From assembly GCF_051859025.1 (NCBI RefSeq), contig NZ_JBHYGL010000034.1, forward strand, positions 248,001-312,000: a stretch of DNA of 64,000 nucleotides, given 5' to 3'. Shown in pieces: positions 33,627 through 41,560 of this stretch (positions within the stretch are counted from its first letter, which is position 1; each line of letters begins with the position of its first letter). The translations under genes and the position numbers were made by a program. Under the pieces are notes generated by a model. It made no database searches. It had not been told where the DNA came from and saw nothing but the letters and a program-made list of their open reading frames with translations. Origin of the DNA: Falsiroseomonas sp051859025 (GTDB lineage Bacteria > Pseudomonadota > Alphaproteobacteria > Acetobacterales > Acetobacteraceae).

Positions 33627-34496
33627 ATGAGCGACGAATACACGCCCCCGAAGGTCTGGACCTGGGACAAGGCCAATGGCGGCCGCTTCGCCAACATCAA
33701 CCGCCCCATCGCCGGCGCGACGCATGAGAAGGAGTTGCCGGTCGGCCGGCATCCGCTGCAACTCTACTCCCTCGGCACGCCCAATGGCGTGAAGGTGACG
33801 GTGATGCTGGAGGAATTGCTGGCCGCCGGCCATGCGGGCGCGGAATATGACGCCTGGCTCATCCGGATCGGGGAAGGCGACCAGTTCGGCAGCGGCTTCG
33901 TGGGCGTGAACCCCAATTCCAAGATCCCCGCGTTGCTGGACCGCAGCGGGCCCACGCCCGTCCGCGTCTTCGAATCAGGCGCGATCCTGATGTACCTGGC
34001 GGAGAAGTTCGGCGCCTTCCTGCCGCAGGGCGGTGCGGCGCGGGCGGAATGCCTGTCCTGGCTGTTCTGGCAGATGGGCAGCGCCCCCTATCTCGGCGGC
34101 GGCTTCGGGCATTTCTATGCCTATGCGCCGACGAAGATGCAGTACCCGATCGACCGCTTCTCCATGGAGACGAAGCGGCAGTTGGATGTGCTGGATCGCC
34201 GCCTGGCGGAATCCGAGTTCATCGCCGGCCCCGACTACACCATCGCCGATATCGCCATCTTCCCCTGGTATGGCGGGCTGGCGAAGGGCTGGCTGTATGG
34301 CGCGGCGGAGTTCCTCGACGTCGCCAGCTACACCCATCTGCAGCGCTGGGCCGACCGGCTGCTGGAACGCCCGGCGGTGCGGCGCGGCCGCATGGTGAAC
34401 CGCGTGCAGGGCGAACCGTCCAGCCAGCTGCATGAACGCCACGACGCCAGCGACTTCGACACGAAGACGCAGGACAAGCTGGCGCCCAAGGCCTGA
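33627..34496 (+). CDS. yghU: Glutathione S-transferase family protein, YghU type
   Basis: This is a nu-class GST/disulfide-bond reductase of the YghU group. The long N-terminal arm TPPKVWTWDKANGGRFANIN with RPIAGATHEKELPVG is diagnostic. The thioredoxin-like domain contains HPLQLYSLGTPNGVKVTVML, VNPNSKIPALLDRSG and FESGAILMYLAEKF, and the helical domain ends near PAVRRGRMVNR. YghU proteins bind two glutathiones and have peroxidase and disulfide reductase activity. It has 289 aa; AAGGAG precedes the ATG. A 25-bp tandem repeat starts 15 bp after the stop. Confidence 0.94.
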   Translation: MSDEYTPPKVWTWDKANGGRFANINRPIAGATHEKELPVGRHPLQLYSLGTPNGVKVTVMLEELLAAGHAGAEYDAWLIRIGEGDQFGSGFVGVNPNSKIPALLDRSGPTPVRVFESGAILMYLAEKFGAFLPQGGAARAECLSWLFWQMGSAPYLGGGFGHFYAYAPTKMQYPIDRFSMETKRQLDVLDRRLAESEFIAGPDYTIADIAIFPWYGGLAKGWLYGAAEFLDVASYTHLQRWADRLLERPAVRRGRMVNRVQGEPSSQLHERHDASDFDTKTQDKLAPKA

Positions 34497-34510
34497 TCAA
34501 CCGCGCATGG

Positions 34511-34641
34511 CGGGCGCTCAACCCGCTATGCGCCTCGGGCGCTCAGCCCGCTATGCGACTCGGGCGCTCAGCCCGCTATGCGACTCGGGCGCTCAGCCCG
34601 CTATGCGACTCGGGCGCTCAGCCCGCCATGCGACGCGGGCG
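34511..34641. repeat. Five-copy 25-bp tandem repeat of small hairpins
   Basis: The unit CGGGCGCTCAGCCCGCTATG plus CGACT begins at 34511, 34536, 34561, 34586 and 34611, with a sixth start cut off at 34636. Copies 3 and 4 are identical, and the others differ at one to three positions. Each unit opens with a CGGGC-GCTCA-GCCCG stem-loop, so the array is a row of five hairpins. It fills the gap between the convergent yghU and GGDEF-EAL genes and includes the latter's stop codon (34618-34620). The period is not a multiple of three. There are no spacers, so this is not a CRISPR array. Confidence 0.95.
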
Positions 34642-36486
34642 TAGCGGAACCGTGGCGCCGGCCACATTCGTCTGGCACTCCGCGAGCCAATCCGACAGCG
34701 CCTGACGGTCCATCGGCCGCGCGAAGAGATATCCCTGCGCCCGGTCACAGCCCAGTGCGGCCGCCATGGCGGCCTGCTGCGGCGTCTCGATCCCCTCCGC
34801 CACCACCGTCATGCCCAGCCCGTGGGCGAGGGAGACGGTGGCGCGGATGATCTCCTCCGCCCTGTTGTCGATGCCCAGCCGCTGCACGAAGCGCTTGTCG
34901 AGCTTCACCGAATCCAGCGGCAACCGCAGCAGCTGCGCCAGCCCCGAATGGCCCGTGCCGAAATCATCCAGCGCCAGCTTCGCGCCGCGCCCGCGCAGCG
35001 CCGCCAGCTGGTCGAGCGTGCGGTTGCTGACGCGGTCCAGCAGCACTTCCTCCGTGATCTCCACCTCGATCGCATCGAGGCCGAGGCCCGCCCTCTCCAC
35101 CTGGTCGGCGATATGCTCGACGATGTCGGCGCGCGCGACCTCCGCCGCCGACAGGTTGAGGGCGATGCGCGCCGTCGTCAGGCCGCTGGCCCGCAGCACC
35201 GCGAGCGCCGCCAGCGCCTGGTCACGCACCGCCTCGCCGAGGCGGGAGGCGCGCAGCGGTCCGATGGCCGGGAACAGTTCCGCCGGCGGCACGCCGCCGA
35301 GTTGCGGGTGGCTCCACCGGGCCAGCGCCTCGATCGCCACCGCGCCGCGCGCACCCGGCCCGCCCCGCGCGCCCTGCAGCGCGATGATCGGCTGCAGGTG
35401 CACGGTGGCGCCGGGCAGGACCGTTGTGTCGCCGAGATCGGAATCGAAGGCCCTGATGATCGCCGCCACGCGCTGCACGCGTTCGGCATCGGCACGACTC
35501 GCCCAGCCGATGCCGCCGCGGTTCTCCCGCTTGGCCTGAACCATCGCCTCATCCGCCATGCGCAGCGCGGTCTCCGCCACATCAGCATCGGCGGGCATCA
35601 TGGCGGCGCCGATGGTCGCGCCCAACCGCAGGCTGGCACCGGCATAGGAGACGGGCTTGTGCAGGATGGCGCTGATGCGCCGCAGCGCCTCCGTCGCCGC
35701 CGCGCGATCCGCCAGGCCCACCAGCAGCACGGCGAATTCGTCCCCGCCGATGCGCCCGACGATATCGCTGCCGCGCACGCATTGCCGGAGCCGCTGCCCC
35801 ACCTCCCGCAGCACGGCATCGCCGGCGGCGTGGCCGGCGGAATCATTCGCCTCCTTGAAATGGTCGAGATCGATGGTGACGACCGCGGCTGGCTGGCGGT
35901 CCCCCATCGCGCGTTCCAGCGCCGCGGCGATGCCGCGGCGGTTGGGCAGCCCCGTCAACTCATCCGTCAGCACCATGGCTTCCGACCGGCGGAGTGACCG
36001 CTGGAGTTCCAGGTTGGTGACGACGGCCTGCGCCAGGGTGCGGACCAGCAGCACCGACCGATCGTCCGGCATCTTCGGCACGCGATCCAGGACACACAGG
36101 GTGCCAAGCGCGAAGCCGTCCGAATCCACCAGCGGAACGCCGAGATAGGATCGCAGCCCGGTATCCCCCGTCACCAGCGGGTTATCCCGGAAGCGAGGAT
36201 CGCAGGTGGCGTCTGCCACCACCATCGCGTCCTGCGGCGACAGGATGGCATGCGCGCAGAAGGCCTGGTCGCGATGCGTCTCCCGCACAGGCAAGCCGAT
36301 ACCCGCCTTGAACCATTGCCGGGCCTCATCCACCAGCGACACGAGCGCGATCGAATTGCCCGTCATGTCGGCGGCAAGGGTGACGATCCGATCGAAGGCC
36401 TGCTCGGCTTCCGTGTCGAGGACGTCATAGGAGCGTAGCGCCGTGAGGCGCCCGGCCTCATCGGCCGGCAGCGGTGCGGGCGGCAT
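34618..36486 (-). CDS. GAF-GGDEF-EAL cyclic-di-GMP turnover protein
   Basis: This is a soluble signalling enzyme for c-di-GMP. The domains are GAF at residues 20-160 (NSIALVSLVDEARQWFKAGI; RSYLGVPLVDSDGFALGTLC), GGDEF at 170-330 with intact GGDEF at 247-251 and an RGSD inhibitory site at 238-241, and EAL at 355-610 with intact EAL at 386-388, LDDFGTGHSG and VVAEGIET. Both cyclase and phosphodiesterase activities are therefore possible. The ATG at 36486 gives 622 aa. The last codons and the stop lie inside the 25-bp tandem repeat. It is not linked to flagellar genes here but could tune motility. Confidence 0.93.
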   Translation of the reverse strand: MPPAPLPADEAGRLTALRSYDVLDTEAEQAFDRIVTLAADMTGNSIALVSLVDEARQWFKAGIGLPVRETHRDQAFCAHAILSPQDAMVVADATCDPRFRDNPLVTGDTGLRSYLGVPLVDSDGFALGTLCVLDRVPKMPDDRSVLLVRTLAQAVVTNLELQRSLRRSEAMVLTDELTGLPNRRGIAAALERAMGDRQPAAVVTIDLDHFKEANDSAGHAAGDAVLREVGQRLRQCVRGSDIVGRIGGDEFAVLLVGLADRAAATEALRRISAILHKPVSYAGASLRLGATIGAAMMPADADVAETALRMADEAMVQAKRENRGGIGWASRADAERVQRVAAIIRAFDSDLGDTTVLPGATVHLQPIIALQGARGGPGARGAVAIEALARWSHPQLGGVPPAELFPAIGPLRASRLGEAVRDQALAALAVLRASGLTTARIALNLSAAEVARADIVEHIADQVERAGLGLDAIEVEITEEVLLDRVSNRTLDQLAALRGRGAKLALDDFGTGHSGLAQLLRLPLDSVKLDKRFVQRLGIDNRAEEIIRATVSLAHGLGMTVVAEGIETPQQAAMAAALGCDRAQGYLFARPMDRQALSDWLAECQTNVAGATVPLRPRRMAG

Positions 36487-36625
36487 CGGGACTCCGTAAG
36501 GCGCGGCAGGCGTGGGCGGAGCCGGAAAGGCAGGGCGACTGCCCCTTGGCATCCTGCGCCAGCCGCGTTGCGGAAATCTTATCGAGCGCGCGAATCGCTG
36601 CCGTGGAAGGGGCGCCGCGGCGCCC

Positions 36626-37528
36626 TCAGGCGAGGTAGCGCCGGAACCACGCCATGGTGCGATCCCAGGCCAGCTTGGCGGCTGCCTCCTGGTAGCGGGG
36701 CGTGGAGTTGTTGTGGAAGCCGTGCTGCGTGCCTGGATAGAAATGCGCCTCATGCGGCACGGCATTCGCCTTCAGCGCGGCCTCGAAGGCCGGCCAGAGG
36801 TTGTTGATATTGGCGTCGTTCTCCGCGTAGTGGATCAGCAGCGGCGCCTTGATGCGGGCGACGGCCTCGGCAGGTTGCGCGGCGCCGTAGAAAGGCGCGC
36901 CGGCCTGCATCTCCGCCCCCAGCGTCGCCGCCAGCCAATTCGTCGTGCCGCCGCCCCAGCAGAAGCCGGTGACGCCCAGCCTGCCGGAGGACGCCGCATG
37001 CGCCTTCAGGAAACGCGCGCTGTTCAGCATGTCCTGCCGCAGCTTCGCCTGGTCCAGCCCCGCTTGCAGGGCGCGCCCGTCATCGTCGTTGCCGGGATAG
37101 CCGCCGGCCGGGAACAGGCCGTCAGGGGCCAAGGCGAGAAAACCCTCGGCCGCCGCACGCCGCGCCACATCCTCGATATAGGGGTTCAGGCCGCGATTCT
37201 CGTGGATCACGAGCACCACCGGGAAGGGGCCGGTGCCGGTGGGCTGCACCAGGTAGCCCCGCATCATCCCTGAATTGCCGCCGGGCGAGGGATAGGTGAC
37301 GTAATTCGCCTTGATGCGCGGATCGGTGAAGGAGATGGTCTGCGCCTGCGCGTAGCGCGGCAGCAGCGACTGCGCCATCAGCAGTCCGCCCGCCGTGACG
37401 GCGGCGGAAGCCTGCAGGAAGGACCGGCGGTCCATCCGCCCATGGCAGTATTCGTCATAAAGGTCGAAGACCCGCTGGTCGATCTGGTCCTGCGTCAGCG
37501 GCACGAAGCCGTCCTGGCCGTCGGGCAT
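36626..37528 (-). CDS. Dienelactone hydrolase family protein with Tat-type leader
   Basis: This is an alpha/beta-hydrolase of the dienelactone hydrolase family. The triad is Cys190 (GFCWGGG), Asp238 (AENDAN) and His269 (TQHGFHN). A twin-arginine segment, MDRRSFLQASAAVTAGGLLM, starts at residue 32 after a charged N-terminal extension, so export through Tat with cofactor-independent folding is likely. AAGGAAG precedes the ATG at 37528. It has 300 aa. It diverges from a carboxymuconolactone-decarboxylase-like gene; these are families of adjacent steps in chloroaromatic and protocatechuate breakdown, but exported members usually have other, unknown substrates. Confidence 0.9.
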   Translation of the reverse strand: MPDGQDGFVPLTQDQIDQRVFDLYDEYCHGRMDRRSFLQASAAVTAGGLLMAQSLLPRYAQAQTISFTDPRIKANYVTYPSPGGNSGMMRGYLVQPTGTGPFPVVLVIHENRGLNPYIEDVARRAAAEGFLALAPDGLFPAGGYPGNDDDGRALQAGLDQAKLRQDMLNSARFLKAHAASSGRLGVTGFCWGGGTTNWLAATLGAEMQAGAPFYGAAQPAEAVARIKAPLLIHYAENDANINNLWPAFEAALKANAVPHEAHFYPGTQHGFHNNSTPRYQEAAAKLAWDRTMAWFRRYLA

Positions 37529-37648
37529 GGTCGCTTCCTTCCTGGTTCCCGGCGGCAGGATAGCGACGGCCCCACCGGCTGTCCGCAGGGATTTCCGGCG
37601 GCGCCGATCCGGTGTTGGATCGCGGTCAGACAAACGAGGAAACGCATC

Positions 37649-38236
37649 ATGACCCCGCGCATCACCCTGCCCGAGCCCGAGGCGATGAACGAGGCGCAGC
37701 GCGCGCTGCGCGACCAGATCCTGGCGAGTGGCACCGGCAGCATGGTTGGCCCGCAGCGCGCCAACATCCACAGCCCCGATCTGGCGGAGGCCTGGTGGAA
37801 GCTGGGCGACATGCTGCGCCTGCGGACCGTGATCCCGAAGCCGCTGCTGGAACTGGCGATCATCGTCGCGGGCCGCCGCTGGAACAGCCAGCTGGAATTC
37901 CACTTCCACGGTGCCGCCGCCATCAAGGCCGGCATCGCCCCCGCGGTGGTGGAGGCGATCCGCGCCTGCGCCCCGCCCGTCTTCGAGGACGACGCCGCGC
38001 GGGAGGTCTACGAATACACGCGCCAGATCCAGGTGAATGGCGCACCCGACGATGCCAGCCACGCCGCCATCACCGCGCGCTGGGGTGAGCGCGGCGTGGT
38101 GGAGCTGACCGCGATGATCGGCTTTTACACCATGGTCTGCATCGCGCTGAACGCGCACCGCATCCCGCTGCCGGAGGGTCTGGAACCCCCCTTCCCCGCC
38201 GAACCCGGCTTCAGCACCCTGCCGCCGGCGGCGTAG
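37649..38236 (+). CDS. Carboxymuconolactone decarboxylase (CMD)-fold protein
   Basis: This AhpD/CMD-fold helical protein has 195 aa. LLELAIIVAGRRWNSQLEFH and FHGAAAIKAGIAPAVVEAI fit the CMD core, where AhpD would have a Cys-x-x-Cys; here the position has no cysteine pair, so a peroxidase role is unlikely. The start at 37649 follows CGAGGAAA. It is convergent with the M20 peptidase gene, with 3 bp between the stops, and divergent from the dienelactone hydrolase. The substrate is unknown. Confidence 0.85.
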   Translation: MTPRITLPEPEAMNEAQRALRDQILASGTGSMVGPQRANIHSPDLAEAWWKLGDMLRLRTVIPKPLLELAIIVAGRRWNSQLEFHFHGAAAIKAGIAPAVVEAIRACAPPVFEDDAAREVYEYTRQIQVNGAPDDASHAAITARWGERGVVELTAMIGFYTMVCIALNAHRIPLPEGLEPPFPAEPGFSTLPPAA

Positions 38237-38239
38237 AGG

Positions 38240-39631
38240 TCACCGCGGCCAGGGTTGTTCGCCGAGGTCCCAGAACACACCCGCCATGATCTCCATCCCC
38301 TCCCGCATCAGCGGCCGCAGCGCATGCTCATTGGGCGCGTGCTGCGAACAGCCGGTGTAGGAATGCGGCAGGTAGACCGTCGGCAGCCCGAGCGTAACGG
38401 CGAAGGTATCGTTCGGCAGCGAACCGCCGGCATTCGGCACGATCATCGGCACCTTGCCGGTGGTGCGCTGGACGGAAGCCGCAACCAATTGCGGCCAGGG
38501 CCCGTCAGGATCCATCCGCGTCGCCGCCCATTCCGCGCCCTGTTTCACGGCATCGACCTGCACGTCATCGAAGCCGGCTTCGGCCAGGTGCTTGCGGATG
38601 GCGGGGATGAAGGTGGAGGGATGACGATCAACGGTGTAGCGGATCTGGCACCGCGCGAAGGCTTCCGGCGGCACGGCATTCACCGGCGCGGCGGGATGGC
38701 CGCATTGGAAGGCCAGCACCTCGAAGGTGTTCCAGCCGAAGACCTTCTCCGCCGCCGTCAGCCCGGGCTCGCCCCACCAGGCATTGATCTCCGGCCCATC
38801 CGCCCCGCCATCGACATGGCACGAAGCCAGCGCCGCGCGGACGCTGTTGGGGATGCGTTCCGGCACCAAATCCCGCACCAGCACGCGGCCCTCGCGGTCG
38901 ATGATGCTGGCGATGGCATGGGCAAGCCGCACGCCGGGGTTCGCGAGCAGCCCGCCCCAGTTCCCGGAATGGTGCCCGCCCTCCCGGTATTTCACGCGGA
39001 GATCGAGCGCCAGCGCGCCCCGCGTGCCGAGCACGAGCGCCGGCACATCCGGCACCAGGCGCGGCCCGTCGGAGGCGATGAGCACATCTGCCTTCAACTC
39101 ATCCCGATGCGCACGGGCGAATTCGTCGATGCCGGGGGACCCGACCTCCTCGCTCATCTCCAGCAGCAGCGTGACGTTGAAGCCGAGTTTCCCCCTGACC
39201 TTCAGCACGGCTTCCAGCGCCGCCAGATTGGCGCTGTGCTGACCCTTGTTGTCCACGATGCCGCGGCCGTAGAGGCGATCGCCCCGCTCCGTGATGGTCC
39301 AGGGCGCGAGCCCCTCATGCCATTCCTTGTCGAGGCCCGGGACGACGTCGCCATGCCCGTAGGTCAGCAGCGTCGGCAGCCCAGGGTCCTCCACCCGCCG
39401 CGCGATCATGAAGGGACCGCCCTTGCCGGAGGGGTTCGGATGGACCGTGCAGGTAAAGCCGATGCGTTCCAGGTCCGGCGCCATCTCCTGCTCCAGGTAG
39501 CGCATGAGGTGCGGATAGGCACCGGGCTCCTGGCTCGCGGTCGGGCAGGCGATGCGGCGCTGGAGGATGGCAAGGAAGCTGCCATCGTCGAACATGGCCC
39601 GCGCGGCGGCGATGGCGGCGTCGCGGCTCAT
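38240..39631 (-). CDS. M20-family metallopeptidase
   Basis: This is a dizinc M20 exopeptidase or amidohydrolase of 463 aa. The metal residues are readable: His/Asp in LTYGHGDVVPG, Asp in GRGIVDNKGQHSANL, the catalytic and metal Glu pair in LLEMSEEVGSPG, Asp in IASDGPRL and the distal His in SQHAPNEHALRP. GGHHSGNWGG marks the lid/dimerisation domain boundary. No signal peptide. It overlaps the M28-like gene by ATGA, so the two hydrolases are cotranscribed and coupled. Substrates may be di- or oligopeptides, or N-acyl amino acids. Confidence 0.94.
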   Translation of the reverse strand: MSRDAAIAAARAMFDDGSFLAILQRRIACPTASQEPGAYPHLMRYLEQEMAPDLERIGFTCTVHPNPSGKGGPFMIARRVEDPGLPTLLTYGHGDVVPGLDKEWHEGLAPWTITERGDRLYGRGIVDNKGQHSANLAALEAVLKVRGKLGFNVTLLLEMSEEVGSPGIDEFARAHRDELKADVLIASDGPRLVPDVPALVLGTRGALALDLRVKYREGGHHSGNWGGLLANPGVRLAHAIASIIDREGRVLVRDLVPERIPNSVRAALASCHVDGGADGPEINAWWGEPGLTAAEKVFGWNTFEVLAFQCGHPAAPVNAVPPEAFARCQIRYTVDRHPSTFIPAIRKHLAEAGFDDVQVDAVKQGAEWAATRMDPDGPWPQLVAASVQRTTGKVPMIVPNAGGSLPNDTFAVTLGLPTVYLPHSYTGCSQHAPNEHALRPLMREGMEIMAGVFWDLGEQPWPR

Positions 39632-41367
39632 GCGCCGGTCGCCTGCATCACGCGGCGCGTAGCGGCGCGGAGCGCTGCCACGAAGCGATTCTGGCCGCGC
39701 ATCAACTCCACCATCGCGGGTTTCGCCAGGCTCGCATCCAGCGCCGGCAACTCCGCCGCCACGGCCAGCGATGGCAGGGGCGGGACCGTGAAGGCGGGGT
39801 CATGCGCGAAGCGTGCCTCCCGCGTGTAGTTGATCGGCACCAGGATGCGGGACAGGTCGTGCACGGCCGCGTTGCGCGCGGCGACGGGAGCCTGGTCCAG
39901 CGCCGCCAGCGCGGCGCGCAGCCCCGCTACCGCGGTCTTGGCGGGGGAGAGGTCCGCCATGCCCTTCGAGGCCCCCTCATACTGCGCGATGGTGGCAGCG
40001 AACTCGTCGCAGGTCGCGGCCCAGTCGAAGGGCAGCGCCTCGGCATTGGCGATGCGCAGCACCGACAGCAGGTAGATCTTCATGTCGACCAGAAGGATGT
40101 CGCGATCCGCGATCTCCAGCGTGTCGTTCTCCGTGTGCCAGGCGATGTTGGCGCCGCAGCCGGAGACGTCGTAGTAGTTCTTCTCACGCCGCAGCGCCTC
40201 CGGCATCGTCGAGGACAGCATGAAGAAGCTGGGCAGGCCGATATTATTGAAGGAATAGTCGCCGGCCTGGGGCGGGCGGATGCACTTGATGTCGGCATCC
40301 GGCAGGATATCGCGAATGGCACCAGCCGCCAGCGCGGCGCTTTCGGTGAAGGCGCGGGTCTGGTGATAGGACGTCGCCCATCGGCAACCCGGGCTGTCGC
40401 AATTGATCTGCGCGAGGCAATTCTCGTCGAGGTCCTGCGCGAAGGCATCCGTGAACCAGGTGGAGCCCGCATAACGCCCAGTCGAATGGCCCGGCCACCA
40501 GGCGATGCGGACGCTGCGCTTCAGCGAACCCCGCTTCGCCCACAACACGCGCGCGATCTCCAGCATCGTCGCATCGCCCGTGGCATTGTCGCCGACGCCC
40601 ACTTCCCAGCTGTCATAATGGCCGTGCAGCAGGACGAATTTCTCGGGGTCTTCCGTGCCCGGGATGGTAACGACGGGGATGGATTGCGGGAACCAGCCTT
40701 CCTCCATCACCGTGCGGATCGTGGCCTCGCCCCCTTCCTCCGCCAGCGCCATCAGCGCCTTGCCGTCCGGGTTGTTCACCGCCACCACGGGAATCCTCGG
40801 CTTGCGCGGCAGATCGTGCAGGTCCGGGCTGCCCCAGATGGTGGTGCAGGTGCCCCAATGGATATCGATGCCGGGGTTTACCGCGATCAGGCCGACGCCG
40901 CCCCATTCCTCGATCAGGCTGGTCAGCGCCGGATTACCGAAGCCCTCCATCACCACGATGCAGCCGCCGATCTTCGCGCGCACTTCCTCCACCGAACCGA
41001 TGCTGCCGCCGAACAGCAGGCCGATGTCGCGGCTGTAGGACCGCAGCGCCTTCGGATTGGCCGTCAGCTTCACCAGCCTCGCCGTACGCCCTTCCGGCGC
41101 ATGCAGTGCGGAGGATGGCGGCTTGGCGCGGTAGCGCACGCCATTGGCCGTGACGGAGGCATCATGCGGCACGGAGAGGCAGATCTCCGGCTGGTGAACC
41201 TCCACCGGGATGCCATGGCAGCGCAGGCGCTCCACGATGACCGCAGCCGCCTTGTTCACGTCATCCGGCTTCCAGCGATGCATGCCGGCGAAGGTTGTCA
41301 CCAGATCCCAGGGCGCATCCAGTGTGACGGCATCGAGGAATGGCTGTTCCTCGGGAGTGATCGGCAT
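39628..41367 (-). CDS. M28-family peptidase-like protein with altered active site
   Basis: This is an M28 aminopeptidase-fold protein of 579 aa with a protease-associated insert around residues 115-235 (GGCIVVMEGFGNPALTSLIE). Metal ligands seen are His250 and Asp252 (HGHYDSW), Asp260 (GVGDNATG), Asp324 (INCDSPG) and a late His (IAWHTENDT). Where M28 enzymes carry the Glu-Glu pair, this protein reads WWPGHSTGRYAGSTW (290-304), so the general base and one metal ligand are not the standard ones. No signal peptide. It is the first gene of the M28-M20 pair, divergent from the ABC transporter operon, with 193 bp between the starts. Confidence 0.85.
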   Translation of the reverse strand: MPITPEEQPFLDAVTLDAPWDLVTTFAGMHRWKPDDVNKAAAVIVERLRCHGIPVEVHQPEICLSVPHDASVTANGVRYRAKPPSSALHAPEGRTARLVKLTANPKALRSYSRDIGLLFGGSIGSVEEVRAKIGGCIVVMEGFGNPALTSLIEEWGGVGLIAVNPGIDIHWGTCTTIWGSPDLHDLPRKPRIPVVAVNNPDGKALMALAEEGGEATIRTVMEEGWFPQSIPVVTIPGTEDPEKFVLLHGHYDSWEVGVGDNATGDATMLEIARVLWAKRGSLKRSVRIAWWPGHSTGRYAGSTWFTDAFAQDLDENCLAQINCDSPGCRWATSYHQTRAFTESAALAAGAIRDILPDADIKCIRPPQAGDYSFNNIGLPSFFMLSSTMPEALRREKNYYDVSGCGANIAWHTENDTLEIADRDILLVDMKIYLLSVLRIANAEALPFDWAATCDEFAATIAQYEGASKGMADLSPAKTAVAGLRAALAALDQAPVAARNAAVHDLSRILVPINYTREARFAHDPAFTVPPLPSLAVAAELPALDASLAKPAMVELMRGQNRFVAALRAATRRVMQATGA

Positions 41368-41560
41368 GGCGCGGCCTCCTGGCTGGATAGGGAGGAATGG
41401 CAGCACCGCCGCGCCGCGCGCGCAAGCAGGCGGCACGCGCGATAGCGGCCCGGCATGGCGGTGATCGCGCGCCACAATGAACAATTTGCAACGCGCTTTC
41501 AGCATGGCAGGCGCGGCACGGAATGTGCTGCACTCAGCGCGACGCCCGAGGATGCCGCCC

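Noticed and set aside
34511..34641. CRISPR-like array
   Set aside because: The 25-bp units are directly contiguous without spacers, and no cas genes occur in the window.
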